A stretch of DNA of 64,000 nt from Temnothorax longispinosus (GCF_030848805.1 NC_092359.1:12706035-12770034), one strand, 5' to 3'; counted from the stretch's first letter, positions 40,262-53,088 are shown. Translations and numbers: made by a program. The notes: generated from the letters alone by a model not told the origin.

Positions 40262-41458
40262 TTATAGAAGTTTATAATACATCAGATTTGGTTTATTTAT
40301 TAGTTGCAGAAAGTATAATAAATTAATTTTTGAGTTGTAATGGCATCCAAGAGAGAGAAGGCCATGGATATATGTTGTAGGTAATTGAATATAATTGAAC
40401 CCTTCAAACTTCATAATCTCTACGCTTGAAATGTCATTGTGTATACTCATATAATCAGCTGGATTATTATTTGACACGTGCGAATACTGCGAATGCTGTT
40501 GTAAACGCTTAGGAATTTGTAAATTATTGATGATGGGAGGCTTCTGATTGTAGAAACCATAATAAGAACGATCACCTATAAAGAAGAATTTTTCAGTCTC
40601 TTTCGTATCTTATAATTGATAACATTACTTCAAATATCTTTTATGTTTTGCATAGTTAGAGACTAATGATAAAATATTAATTTCTCAAAATCGAACTTAA
40701 AATCTGTTTGAAGACGTTTCTTCGATAATTTTACTAACGTATTGTTGATTAGCTCGATTGATTTATTAATTAGAATTATCAAATAAGAAAGCAATGATTA
40801 ATATATTTAGGACATTAATAACCACTCGGTATAATAAGTATAATGGACAATAAATAAAGCAAGATAAAGTTTCTATTTTTTATCGCTAAAGTATTATTAT
40901 TACCATGTGATTTCATGTGATGGTGTAATGCGCCAAGTTTGCAAAATCCCCTGTTACAGACGGGACAACGTAAGGGCCAATTACCGATGTGAGAATATCC
41001 ATGAGCCCTTAAATCAGCAGGAGTTGGAAAGGATCGTCCACATTCACACTTGTGTGGTTTTTCCTGCATTTTTTAGATACATATTACTAGCATATGCACT
41101 TTTCGCAGTGTATTTTTTTACCTATAATTTATTATATTGACAGTTACCGTACAAACGTCTGATAATTAGACTCATCTTTCTCTTTTACTCTAGGGAAAGA
41201 TGATTCTTACAACTTGATTTATTCTACATATTTTGAACTGCCTTGTCATACTCCAAGTCGTACTACTTATTAAACTAAAAAAATACCTTATAATGCGTCA
41301 TGCGGTGGTAATACAAATTCGACGATATGCTGTAAAACGCTTTCCGCACATTGGACATTCATGAGGACGTTTACCAGTATAAATCCTAACGTGAGTATTC
41401 AATGAACTGCTCGTGCTAAACATCTTCCTACATATTGCGCAACCATGTGGCTTTTCGC
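40262..41458 (-). CDS. C2H2 zinc-finger protein, last three exons; frameshift in the first of them
   Basis: Likely a nuclear DNA-binding protein. Exons in transcript order: 41458-41287, 41063-40904 and 40575-40262. The first carries two C2H2 fingers (CAICRKMFSTSSSLNTH, then CPMCGKRF), the second two more (CECGRSFPTPADLRAH, then CPVCNRGFCKLGALHHH), and the last a non-finger tail ending YYKLL and TAA. The linkers (GEKPHGC, TGKRPHEC, EKPHKC) are typical. In the first exon, after CGKRFTAY, one base appears to be missing near 41325: the annotated frame meets TGA, while the +1 frame restores SSNLYYHRMTH and joins the next exon in phase. No upstream exon was found before 41458, so the gene is partial here, decaying, or affected by a sequence error. 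Confidence 0.75.
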
Positions 41459-42154
41459 CTGAGAATAGTTTTTAAAAAATATAAACTGTAATGTTATCTG
41501 CTAATCTGTGTTTATATCATCTCTATATGTTAGATATATAGATAATTTCCAGCATAGACACTAATATGTATAATATAGACACTAATATTATATTGAAAAT
41601 TCGAAATGTAAAATCATTCATAATAGACTAAATAGACTAAATTTGTAAAAAAAATTATAGAGAAATTTCTTTTCATACAATCTTTTCCACTGCACGAAAT
41701 CTAAATTTACTGCTTTCTCATAGAGCAGGCTTTGTTTAAGCTCCAAGCAAGTTTTTGCACAATGATATTTTACATCAAAACTTTTTAAAAATCTTTTTAA
41801 ACTTTTTAAAAAAGAATTTTTAAATTTTAGAAATAAATTCTGTTTTGCATTTTATTAACTATTAATTAATAATAATTAGACATTTAGTGTTATTTATCAT
41901 AAATAATAGTGTATTATTCTAGAAATCTAAAGAAATGTTGTAAGACGTGATTATCCCATTATAGTTTGAATTTTTTTAATGCCCTATTTAATACTTCTAC
42001 TAAAAAATATGTATTATATGTATAATGTATTTTTTTTTTATTTAATAATATGTTTATTACAATCTTAAACAATAACTTAAATAAGTAATATTTCTTACAA
42101 GAGTGTTTATATGTATAATGTATATTAGTTTTTTAATTGAAAAATTGCGTTATT
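41459..42154. other. AT-rich stretch
   Basis: No recognisable gene or repeat structure. Confidence 0.5.
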
Positions 42155-43135
42155 TTAATTTAATTTATTTATTAAACACCAATTTCCACATAGTCCATGA
42201 ATCATATGTTTTATTACAACATTATGTAAATTTTCATTTTCATTAGGATCAGGAATTTCTGCCGAAATGTATCTATCAACTGTTTCAGAATTTAATATTT
42301 TACAGTTTTGTTTTAATGTAATTAACAAATGTATATGCGGTAATCCACGTTTTTGAAATTCTATCACATAAACGTATGCGAGAACTTCACCAACAAATTT
42401 TTGTCTAACAATAATATCAATCAAAAATAATCCTTTTTTATATTAAATACACGAGCGCATACCTATATCTGGTCTATCTGCAGGTTGTTGATTCGAAAGT
42501 AAATTCTCTTTATAATTTTACGCCAATTTGGATTACAAGTCATGGTAAGGAAGATATCTGGTTTTCCATACTTTCGAACAATAGCCATCGCATCTTGATA
42601 ATGTTGCAACATATTACGCGGTGAACCTACAAATGTTGATGGAAGTATAACCATTTTTCCAATGTGAGCGTCGCTATTATTGGCAACGTTTGCTAAATAA
42701 TCAATTAATCCTTGATATGTCTCAGCTCGTAATTGTTTTTGATTCTGTTTACAATAATTAATTCGGTCCTTCTCAATTTTAACATAACTATCTACAAGCC
42801 ACTGCTGAAATAATCGTCTTCCCATGACAAAAATATTAAAATTATCACGTATAGCTATCCGATATTTTACGTGTGCAGCTCTACTTACTCGTTTGTTACT
42901 ATTTTTTTGTTGTAAATTACTATGCCAACCTTGATTATCGTATGGATAGTATAATGGATAAATACATGGTTCTACATTTTGATCCATTGTATTGACTTGT
43001 TGTAATGTTTTATTATTTTTATTAAAAATTGTCACGTAAGTTTTCGGAATTTCACCATCTGTTGTAGTAGAAAAGACAGCTGCAACTTCATTTACCTTTT
43101 GAACATTGTACCAACCACGATCAATGCCTCTTTTT
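42155..43135 (-). mobile_element. Helitron Rep/helicase protein fragment
   Basis: A minus-strand frame from about 43130 encodes the Helitron-like N-terminal domain (YPLYYPYDNQGW, MGRRLFQQWLVDSYVKIE, LPSTFVGSPRNMLQHYQDAM, PDIFLTMTCNPNW). After a frameshift near 42460 it continues with LAYVYVIEFQKRGLPHIHLL, where HIH is the two-histidine HUH nuclease motif. The catalytic Tyr region and the helicase domain are missing. It is rolling-circle transposon debris. Confidence 0.88.
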
Positions 43136-43810
43136 GTTAAAAATCCTAATTATATATAAATCGCGTATACTATTAAAATTACAACCCAAGTTATACACAT
43201 CACAAAATTATGTTATCTTATCAAAGAAGAGTCGCGCTTCAAGTGATCTATTACAATTACAAAAAAGAAATTATATCTCTTTAAATTACAGCGCCAATTA
43301 CAGAGAGAACATATATATTGCCTCAAAAAATAATTGTTGCACTACTTTGAAAAATCTTTACATTGTGTCAATTAGAAAAAGAATGTATGATAACAATTTT
43401 ATAAGATTAAAAAATTATATTTAAATTTAACAAGGAAATACAAGATATTTAAATACAAAGTTTACATGTGTATTTTTTAGTGGTCACAAAGAATTACAGA
43501 GGTAACAGTACAAAATAAAAATATTTTATTAAAATACATAAATTTTTCTTGTAAAAAAACTTGGCGCTGCTAGACCTCGAAATTTTAAATAAATAAATAA
43601 ACTTTATCCTATACTTAATTATAAGCCGCATTATTCGCCGTTGTTACGCACACCCATATCACTCGCTCGCACATACACACCACGCTGATAATAATCATTT
43701 TGTTACTTCTGTCGCATTCTTCTCTGAATTATTTTTATTTTTTGTTATCCTTATTTATTTAAGCAAAAAGCAATTAAAAACTTGGAATGTTTACTTTTAG
43801 GTCCTATTGT
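43136..43810. other. AT-rich stretch
   Basis: No gene recognised. Confidence 0.5.
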
Positions 43811-45067
43811 GCTAGTTTACACCGTACCTAAGTTTAATACGACTCAAGTTGGTGCGCATCAAACGTTTGATTCACATGCGTTTACACCATATTATGGCTA
43901 CGTTTCGATATTCGCTGTCAACTGAAGATCTTATAGTTGTATGTATATACATACATTGTAGAGTGAATATTGAAACGTAGCTTACGTTTATTATCGTCAA
44001 TATTATAGAAATGGATATGGAAAAGAATATTGCAATTTTATTTTCCACTTTATTGGGATTTCTAAAAATCCAGCAAAATAATCGTAAAAGACATTTACGG
44101 CAGTTATTTATTCAATTTTAGTTTAATCTGGTCCGCTGATTTTTTATAACTTTTCCATTTCTGGCTCAAGCATTTTAAATATTTTGATATGTTTGTGTCT
44201 TTTGCCACCCATGATTGCTAATATTTGGTTTATCAATGCATAATTGCAAAAACACTGTTGTTTCTTGTTCCCCCCAATTTAATCCTTTTTTATTTGACAT
44301 TGTATGTAGATAGTATTTTCAGTACTGGTATATACGTAAATTGAATACTGCCGGTCGGGAAACAACCTAGACAGTCTTATAATACGTACACCAGCGTTTA
44401 CAGCGCTATGCGCATTTATAATACGCATACTATTTTGGTACGATACGCCTTCATGATACGTATAGGGGATCCTAAAGCGAAGCCCGAACTTCCTCGATGT
44501 CGGTAATGTCAACATTTCTAATCCTGTTTTCTATGTCATATATCTATATCTGTCCTTGTCTAACGAGAGGCATCTGTCCTTGTTTCGATTGCTGCGCCAT
44601 CTCTCGCTACACGCAATACTGCTGGTCCGGTGTCATCACGTATACATTACGTTCACGTAATCGTACTTTTCGCTTAACTTTTTTGTTTAGAATCTCAGCC
44701 TAATTCTACAAAGGCATGATATTCCTTGATGTCTACTGAATGGACCTGCACCCTCATTTTGTAACATCAAGTTGTAGAATTTTTATACGAAGCAAATATT
44801 GTTAAAGTGGATTTTTGTTTATTATCTTATTTACTTATTTTGTTACAAAATCGGTGGTCGTCCACAGAGTAGAGCACATACTTTAATTCTGTGCAAGATT
44901 TTTTCAAATCCATAAAGCCAATAAAAAATAAAGCGAAAAGTACGATTGTCGGTATTACAGACGGCTTTAGGATCCCCTTAATACGCTATCGTTTACACCC
45001 TCGTACTAAGCCAATTTAGTCCGAATATAGTACTTGGTACGCGTATCAAATGCTCGGTGTAAACTAG
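43811..45067. mobile_element. 1.26-kb element with GCTAGTTTACACCG ends, nested insertion inside
   Basis: The left end GCTAGTTTACACCG and the inverted right end share the terminal repeat and a subterminal GCGYATCAAAYG box. The interior holds a small palindrome (43911-43981, CTACGTTTCGATATTCGC arms) and a second element at 44465-44977. No transposase was seen. Confidence 0.65.
44465..44977. mobile_element. Nested element with GGGGATCCTAAAG ends, 513 bp
   Basis: Left end GGGGATCCTAAAG (44465) and right end CTTTAGGATCCCC (44965-44977) are perfect inverted repeats inside the 43811-45067 element. Confidence 0.7.
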
Positions 45068-46363
45068 CTCATTGCAATATTCCTCATTTTCTTGCATTTT
45101 TATTTATTTATGTAAATATGCGAGTTGTCGCGAAAAATCTTGTTTAAACAAAGGACTATATATATTTACTGACCTAAAAGTAGACATTCAAGCTTTTGAT
45201 TGCTTTTTTAAAATTTTTTCTAGCGCTATTTTTCGCCAAGTTATGACGATTTTAATTTTAACGTTTCATCAAAAATTTTAAAAATTACTGAAAATGTCAA
45301 TAGCTTAATTTTAAAGCAAACAGTTTTTGTAATTTTTTTCCTCTAGTAGGGTCAAAGTATGAAGTATATACTGTAATATCCTGCTGGCAATTTTTTTTTT
45401 TTTTTTTTTTTTTACAATTTGGAACCTACTTGTGGCTGATTTTATGAAAAAAGGCAAAAAATGCGTGTAACATTTTGTTTAAACCGTCGTAGAATTTTCA
45501 AAAATTATCGTAGAATAACGAGCCAAATTGCATTAAAAAGCTGAAAATTTCAACTTTTCAACGATTCTTCGATCATTTCTGTACGATAATTCGTTCAAAA
45601 GATATGACATTTTTTGTGCGCGCGTGCGACGCTTCAATTTATTTGACGTCTGTCAGCGCTCCGTAAAACCACGCAGCGTATATCTTGCAAAATTTATTAC
45701 GTGAAAAGTATTCCTTGTACGAAAAAAACTTAAAGAACATTTTTTTGTAGAGAATTTTATAAGCTACAAATTTTGTAATAACTATTTTTGCCGTAGGACT
45801 AATGAATAAAGAGATATTCGCGAAAAACTGTTTTTCTTTACCTTTTACCCTCTGTAAAATTTTTAACAGGGATCACATCAATGGGAACTTTTCATATATT
45901 GTTTTTAACGACAAAATAAAGGTCCATGCAAAAATTTAGCTACTTGCGAATTATTCCGCAGATTTGACATTTTTTTGTTTAATTTCCCTGTACTAAATGG
46001 TCGCATTATTATGATGATTATTATAGCCAGTTGGGTCGATTAACAAGTCTTAACTGTTATTTTGATTAATTATAATTGCTGGCGAAGTAAATGTTACTTG
46101 CTCGATAATTATAAAAAACAGAGTTTTAAAAAAATATACCAAATTCTTTAAGCGGGTAGCCAATCTTGTCAAGCAATAAATGTATTTTTTTTCTTTCAAA
46201 TTAAATATTTAAGAAATAAAAAAACTGAATATTTTAAACTTTGGCACATGATTCGCTATATTCTTTTATGATTATTTAAAAAAAGAATCATTAAAAAATA
46301 TTAATAATAACGGGAGTTGTTGCGGTAATGAAGGGAAGCAGTTCAGTAACTGGTGGTGGACAT
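45068..46363. other. Stretch without recognised gene
   Basis: T- and A-rich; contains a long T run near 45390-45412. It may be the non-coding end of the repeat element whose gene lies at 46682-48441. Confidence 0.45.
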
Positions 46364-46681
46364 GAAATCTCGAAAATGGCTCCGACGATTTCTTTTAAAA
46401 TTTTTTTATAAATTATTGAAAACAATATCTAATAAGATATAATATGTCAAAAACAGAATTTCAAAAAAAATTCTTTAAAAATATTTTTTAGTTGCAAAAA
46501 AGTATAAAATTGCATTTTCAATTTTATTAAAGAAAATACAATTTTACACTTTTTTGCAAATAAAATATTTTCTTTAAGATTTTTTTTCGAAATTCTGTTT
46601 CTGACACATCCTTAGATATTGTTTTCAACAACTTATAAAATTAAAAAAAAAAAATCGGAGCCGTTTTTTGGAAATTTCGTT
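46364..46681. repeat. Foldback repeat, about 150-bp arms
   Basis: The left arm from GAAATCTCGAAAATGGCTCC and the inverse right arm ending GGAAATTTCGT are long imperfect inverted repeats. The arms are A/T-rich, with matching CAGAATTTC and TGCAAAAAAGT segments. Confidence 0.75.
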
Positions 46682-48441
46682 GCCAGCCCCATTCCTCTGG
46701 ATCCTGGTAGATGTTAAGCCAAGTTTGCACTTGATGGTATGCGCGGAATGTATTCTGCCGTGCAGCTGCTGCGGTAGGGGGCAAGGAGGAAAGATTGAAT
46801 TTTGTTTTTGTCACTGATTTAACGAAATGCTTATATCGTAGGGAATTAAGGTATTCCTTTCATGACATCAAAGTCTTAAGAATTGATTTTTGGTACGAGA
46901 AAGTTAAAATGCATATCTTTACGCCAGAAAAAAATTAAACCACATTACCGAACATATAAAGAAGAATTATGACTTTGAAAATTCGATATTTATATGTGAC
47001 GTTATCGAAAAAGTCTATTTTCCACATTTCAATGTAATAATTTGTTTATCAAATATCTTAAGATATTAAATATTAACTGTGCTACATATTCGCTAAACAT
47101 TATACTTTCGATAGTGCCGATAAAAATACAGTCACCGAATATTTAAACAAAATATTTATGTTAAAAGTTAACTTGAAATGTGGTTTATATATATAGATGA
47201 AGATTTTTAATGGCGACTTTCAAGAAATTATTTGGCAACGCTGCAAGCTGTGCGCTCATGTCACACTTCAGTTCATCACGTACGGTTTATTATCAACTAT
47301 TTATTATGTTTCTCATTATTATTATAAAATCTCTCTTTGATAAAAAGAAAATGTCACAATAATCTTTGATTAATGAAATTGACACTTACATTGACACTTT
47401 TGTTATCAACTTCACATTTTACAATCTGCGCCCTGAAAAGCGCAGCGTTGCTATATTGTTCCGACAGTAAAATTTACCAAAAAATGAAAAATTTCTAAAT
47501 ATACATAATATTTTCACTTTTTTCTTATAATTAAACATAATAATCAATTATAACTTAATTTTATATAAGTTTAATGCAATATACAAGAGTTTGCTGAGGC
47601 CTTGCTTAAGCGCCTACAAAATACGCTCCTCCGTGAAAGGAATACCTTAAGCGACACTTCTTCGGTCCCACCAAACAACATACAAAATATTTTTTCTCTT
47701 GCTGCTGTCAAAACGTCGATATCGAGTTTCGTTTTCTTAAACATGTAAAGAACTTCTCGGAGTCCATCGTTTTTCTCAAGAATGTTGATTAATTTCGTTT
47801 TGCCAATATTGTAAATTGCTGAAGTAGTATCACATCCTGTAAACGCGTGAAGAAGAAAGATGTGATCGATTACAGAAACATGTTTGAAACTGTTCGCCGA
47901 GTATAGAGCCTCCCGAGTTCTTCCTTTTCTGGATTTACGGAAAAATACGTTAGAAGTTTCCTGTCCTAGACCAGTGAGAAATTGTATCTCGTATGGAATT
48001 ACTTTTCACTCCACAAATTATTCTTTGTCTGTTAACGGGCAATGATTTTTGCTGTTTTATAAATACCTCATCAATTACTTCGGCACAGAAAAGGCAACGT
48101 TTTTCAAAATCGAATGCCGGTGAATGGAATGCCGGTGGACGGAATGTCGGTGGATGGTTTGAAGATTGCGATGACGACGGAGAAGATGGAGGTGATTTTG
48201 AGATCGAGACAGCACAGTTGCTCCGACGACGTCGAATAGCCGCTGCAGCCATTCTCTCGTTGATGTATATTTTTCGACAGAGCACGTTCACTGTGATGTT
48301 GTTGACGTCCTCCAGCATGCGCGCATGTTCCTCGTCGCCCCTCTTAATAGCAAACGAATGTAAAGTTTGCACACCTCTTTTTTGAACGACAGTAATTTTG
48401 CCGTCGCTCAGCACTTTCCCACAAATAAAACACTCGCTCAT
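46682..48441 (-). pseudogene. Broken gene of a repeated arthropod family (zinc-binding N-terminus), split by an insertion
   Basis: The N-terminal frame starts at ATG 48439-48441 (MSECFICGKVLSDG) with CxxC pairs (CFIC, later CLFC) and a Ser/Pro-rich segment, ending at 47950. After a frame change, and probably a deletion, a second block at about 47965-47651 reads HAFTGCDTTSAIYNIGK. The frame then stops at a TTAA-flanked insertion (46850-47646) and resumes in phase beyond it with LNSLRYKHFVKS, LSSLPPTAAAA and QTWLNIYQDPEEWGW. From memory, proteins with the GCDTTSA motif are high-copy and uncharacterised in arthropods, so this is probably transposon-associated. The function is unknown. Confidence 0.6.
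46850..47646. mobile_element. TTAA-flanked element, 797 bp, inserted in a coding frame
   Basis: TTAA 46846-46849 then GGTATTCCTTTCATGAC. The right end GTGAAAGGAATACC is followed by TTAA 47647-47650. The ends are inverted repeats of about 14 bp. Removing the element plus one TTAA leaves the host frame continuous. No transposase. Termini GGTA..TACC as at 6658 and 21963. Confidence 0.8.
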
Positions 48442-50497
48442 TTTCGTGAAATTTCACTCTGAAACGCTCGAAATACAGTTCACGACTGACCGAAAATAAT
48501 ACACAATAACACACACAAACAACACACACATAATAACACACTGTACAGTTCGCAGAAGAGTTTTATAATGTACGACAATTTACAATAAAACCGCGAATTT
48601 TCCCCACGAAAAAGAGCATTTACTAATAGACACACTCAACTTTGGCGCTCTCTATCTCTGGTGTTTTGTCACCGCAAAAAAAAATATACGAAAATTGTAG
48701 AGAATTGAGTCCTCTATAAGTTTTATTTGAACATTTTTTTGATCAAACTAATAGGGGGCGATATAAGTGTCAATAAAAATGTTCAACCCCTAATTGACGG
48801 CACTTTTTTTGGTTGTCTTTTTTTCCTTGACAACTATTAAAAATTTTTTTAAACAAAAGTTGTAGCAAATATTTTTCCCTGCAAAACTAAAAAAAAAAAT
48901 TCGACCAATAGGAGCCGAGATATTCAAACTTTGGATATTTACCCCTATTTTTAAGATGGCCGCCGACGCACAGGGAAATTTTGTTTGAACTTTGTGAATT
49001 TGGGAATTCTCCTATGACCCTCTACTCACCCTCAAAAAATTAGCTTGTCAATCCGTTTTGCCATTTTCAGATCTAATTTTACTAGCCTAATAGGACTCTA
49101 GTTTCATGTTTCATTGTCTACAATTAAATAATTAATTAAAAATTAATTATGAACTAACAAACAAAAATTAATGCATTACAATAATCTACAAACGAAATAC
49201 AATCGATTTCACACCTAATTTTTTTAAAAAAGTTCTAAAGGGGGACGTGTTAGAAAGAGACAAAGAATAATATAAGTTAACCGATGTTTGTAGAATTGGG
49301 CCTTAGAAGACGTGACTATCTGGAATGTTATATACACATTATAGGTATAATTTCCAATCGACAATTTCCTCTCTATTCTCATAATGATATGATACCAAAA
49401 TCGGCTTCTTATCGCGAAAATAAAGGCAAAAATGGAGGCGAGACTCCTCTTCGCAGCTCTCTTAAATTCGCTATAAGCAAATTCGTTGACGCATTGCGTT
49501 GCTGTCTATAAAAATAATCTTTTGTTGTCGAAAAAAAACGGTGTTTTCGATCACGCGGAATGCACTCGATGTGCAATCGGCTCCCGATAAGAATGCAGCC
49601 GGTTGACTTTCTCTGAAAGTGAAATCTTCGCTCGACAGAGAAAGTTAATAATGTCGCAAATAATTCAAACATGCTCAAATATCGCTCGCGCTTTACATTT
49701 CTTGCCGCGTAATCTTTCGACGACGGCTTACGTTTGATGAAGAGTTATCTCAGCGGGATATAAAAAAAAGGAAGATATAGCTTATGCCAGATTTCAATTC
49801 ATGATTGTATTTCTGGTTCTTCAAATATTTTTCGTACTTTGTATTAGATGATAAGCTTATATTATAAATAAAATTCTATTCTGAATTCTAACATGAATTA
49901 TAAATCGTCTAAAGTGTGCTCGATATATTTGTCCTCGCATATTTCTATTAAGAGAATGTTCTCTCTTCTCTTTTTTCTAAACTTGATATAAAAATGTCGA
50001 TAATAAGATATAAATGTCAACACGGTGAAATAAATGTTTAAAGTTCAGCAGGAATTAAATTAGAATATAATGTTTTTTCTAGCATTGTTGCAAATCCACT
50101 GAATAATGAATATACTGCAAGAAGTTATAAATCATACATTATTTATCACGCTGAATATAATTTTCTATTTTTGTTTTTAATTTTGCAGTCTGTAATCTGT
50201 TAATTGAATTTAAAACTCCCTGTGAATAAAATTATTTGTAAACAGAGAGTTGCTGAAATCCTAGCACATCTAACTCCGTACTTATGATGATATATTCTTA
50301 ATTATTTCAGGAAGCAAATTAGGAAACGGCGAGGTCATACACACATACACACAGTGGATTCAAATAGAAAAAAGTCAATAGTTATATAAACAAAAAATAA
50401 CAAATGTATTTGTTGTAAATATATTTGCGATGTAAATATATTCGCGATAAAGAGAATCGCGTGATATACTTATACGCATATTCCTACATGCCTGTTA
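48442..50497. other. Stretch without recognised gene
   Basis: Contains a 110-bp segment at 49130-49240 repeated in inverted orientation at 58530-58640. The remainder shows no coding or RNA signal I can support. Confidence 0.5.
49130..49240. repeat. Dispersed repeat, copy 1
   Basis: AATTAATTAAAAATTAAT...ACAATCGATTTCACACCTAA, matching the reverse complement of 58530-58640 over about 110 bp. Probably the terminus of a transposon family. Confidence 0.75.
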
Positions 50498-50643
50498 TTA
50501 CGTTTACGCGAGTGTTACTTCTATAGTAAATTACGATAATTCACTCGTTTACGCGGAGTAAATTATCGTAAGTTAATACAAAATCCCGTTTACGCGAAAG
50601 AATTATCGTAAGTTACTACAGAAGTGACGCTAGAGTAAACGTA
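50498..50643. mobile_element. Foldback repeat upstream of the sulfotransferase gene
   Basis: The arms are ACGTTTACGCGAGTGTTACT and an inverted match ending AGTAAACGTAC. The unit contains three GTTTACGCG and two AATTATCGTAAGTTA boxes. Confidence 0.65.
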
Positions 50644-50759
50644 CGTAGTACTTGTTCAATGTAAATAATGAACGGAATTGACGACTTTATTTACGTTGCG
50701 AATATGAAAGTAAGAAAGTCATCGTAAACAGGAAAAAGGAGAAGGACTGGTAAAAAGTA

Positions 50760-51004
50760 CCCCAGCCCCAGTAGTGGGTCATCGGATTCAAATGGCCGAG
50801 TGTACATTCATTTCTCTGCGAGTCGCGTGTGTAACAGCATCCGAGTGTGTGCAGTCTGTACTTGAGGTCACGTCAGATTCGCGCATCTTCATATCTGCAT
50901 AATATAAAAATCGAAGAACAAGTGAGTATCAAATATATACAATTGTCAGAGTGCCTTTTTTTTTAATCATCACTGCTTTGACTTTGTATTGCATTTTTTT
51001 GCAG
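50760..51004 (+). promoter_or_regulatory. Sulfotransferase 5' UTR exon and first intron (inferred)
   Basis: A donor AACAA|GTGAGT at 50921/50922 and an acceptor TTTTGCAG ending at 51004 would splice an untranslated first exon to the coding exon. The transcription start is not determined. Confidence 0.5.
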
Positions 51005-51033
51005 TGGGTAAAGGGTCGATCGTGTTCTCGACT

Positions 51034-52837
51034 ATGGACGATGAGACGGGAGAAAAGTTAGACGAGGTATTCGGGGTGAAGCCTAGTTTTGTGAAGGTGC
51101 AACCTAGTCATTGCTTGTTACCGCCAAAAATTATTTTCTACGCGCAGAAGATACGTGACATGCCGGTGTACGAGGATGACATTTGGATGATCTCGTTTCC
51201 TCGAACTGGTGAATATCTCACAATCAGTAACGCGCGTAATTTTAAGTAAACGTGGTTGCGCAATTATTAAAAAAAGGAAGAAAAAAATCGAAACACGACT
51301 TTCTCGATCACGAGCGATACAAAACTGAGATAAATTGCAATTAATTCCACATAACGTAATTAGGGTGACTTGGATCAAATGCCAATTAACTTAATCGGCA
51401 ATTAATTGATCCATTAATATCTAAGATATTTTGTTAATGCGGACAGAATACTAACTCTTTACTATATATTTAATACATAGACAGAATAACTCGGAGTTAT
51501 CTGTCGTAATCAATTTTGCCGGTTGAATTATAGTCACTGATTAAGTTAATCGGGATTTGATCGAAGTGTTACCTTTATTTTCTTAAATGTCGCTTCTTGA
51601 TACAAATAAATTTTAGGAAGTCACTGGGCACAGGAAATGACGTGGTGCATCGGCCACGATTTTGATTACGAAAAAGCCCGCACGCTTATACTAAAGCGGA
51701 GTCCTACTCTCGAGTAAGTCGATTCGATTTAATATTTTGTACACATTTGTAACTCTTGTAAGAGAAATTATGTTATCCTAATCGTTCTCCTATTTTTTCT
51801 CTCTGTAGGGGTTCGGTTATCATGGTCAATGGAAAATTTGATGATTGGTTCAAAGATCTTTATCTAGGCGACTCCGTCGAAAATGTAACAAAGATGCCAA
51901 GACCACGATATATAAAAAGTCACCTGCCATGGGACTTATTGCCAAGGCAACTTCACGAGAAAAAGCCAAAAGTAATGACGCAACGTACAAATGTAAAATC
52001 GTGATTATTCCCTTTATAACATGTCGATTTTCCTCTTTCGCAGATAATTTATGTGACGAGAAATCCAAAAGACGTCTGTGTCAGTTATTACCATTATTGC
52101 AGAGTATTCCACGGTATGAATGGAAGCTTCAACGATTTTGCAGAATTGATGCTGCGTGATGGTGGTACGTTAAACAACATGCATGAATTAGAAAATGACG
52201 TCATTTCTAAAATATTTAAAAAAAATCAAAATTAGCATTAAAATTAAGAAAGTTGTAAGGAAAATAAGAAATGTTAAAGTCAACATTTTTTATTCTCCTT
52301 ACAATTACCTCCTTAAAATTAAATTTGAAAAATAATGTTTGTTTAGTGCCGTACGCTCCATTTTGGGATCATATTCTGCCCTTCTGGAAGATGCGAAATC
52401 AAGATAACATGCTGTTTCTGACGTATGAAGAAATGAAACGGGTAAAGCACGCATTTTTTTCTTTTATCTTCACAGATTTCTCTTATTAAAACGCGCGTTG
52501 CTCTTCGCAGGATCAAGTGGCGGCGATTAAAAAGACAGCGAAATATTTAGGCAAAACCGTGACGGACGAACAAGTTATCGGGCTGCGCGAACACCTGAAA
52601 TTTTCCAAAATGGCGGAAAATCCATCGGTGAACATACAACAGCTCAAACAGCTGCTAGATGACAAGGATGAACTGAACAATGATCCGAATTTCAAGTTTA
52701 TCAGAAAGGGCAGGGTCGGCGATTGGACGAATTACATGTCCGAGGATCTCGCTCGACGATTCGATAAATGGACGGAGGAGCATCTCTACGGGACCGGCCT
52801 AAAGTTCGATGTGGACGTTATGTCCGACGAAGAATAA
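51034..52837 (+). CDS. Cytosolic sulfotransferase (SULT family), six coding exons
   Basis: Transfers sulfate from PAPS to small hydroxyl or amine substrates in the cytosol. Exons: 51034-51208, 51617-51713, 51809-51971, 52044-52164, 52347-52441 and 52511-52837 (978 nt, 325 aa). All junctions are GT-AG and in phase. Family signatures in order: the 5'-phosphosulfate loop FPRTGSHWAQEMTW (degenerate version of the usual YPKSGTTW, spanning exons 1-2), KSHLPWDLLP with the catalytic His, the 3'-phosphate site YVTRNPKDVCVSYYHY, and RKGRVGDWTNYM near the C-terminus. The substrate cannot be read. ATG 51034 is preferred because it follows a splice acceptor at 51004 and opens MDDETGEKL. The stop TAA 52835-52837 abuts a MITE. 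Confidence 0.95.
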
Positions 52838-53088
52838 AGGTGCCAATTCATGGGACGCTGAAAAACAGCGTTGAGCGACGTCACGTGACATCACTATGAT
52901 GCCAGCGTCAAGAAAGAGAAGTTGGATTTTTCCAACTTCAAGCGTCAAAGCCAAAGCAGCGCGAAGACGCCGAAATTTTGACGTTGTTTTCCTTTTCATG
53001 AATTTCAATTGACGCCGGCGTCAATTGTGGTCATGCGACCTTCTTGCCGCTGAAAATGAGCGTCGAGCGTCAGCATGAAAAGGCACCT
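52838..53088. mobile_element. MITE, 251 bp, forming the start of the sulfotransferase 3' flank
   Basis: Ends AGGTGCCAATTCATG and (inverted) AGGTGCCTTTTCATG. TAA lies at 52835-52837 (the host stop codon) and at 53089-53091. The interior has several GCGTC/GACGC boxes as inverted pairs. Non-coding. Confidence 0.85.
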
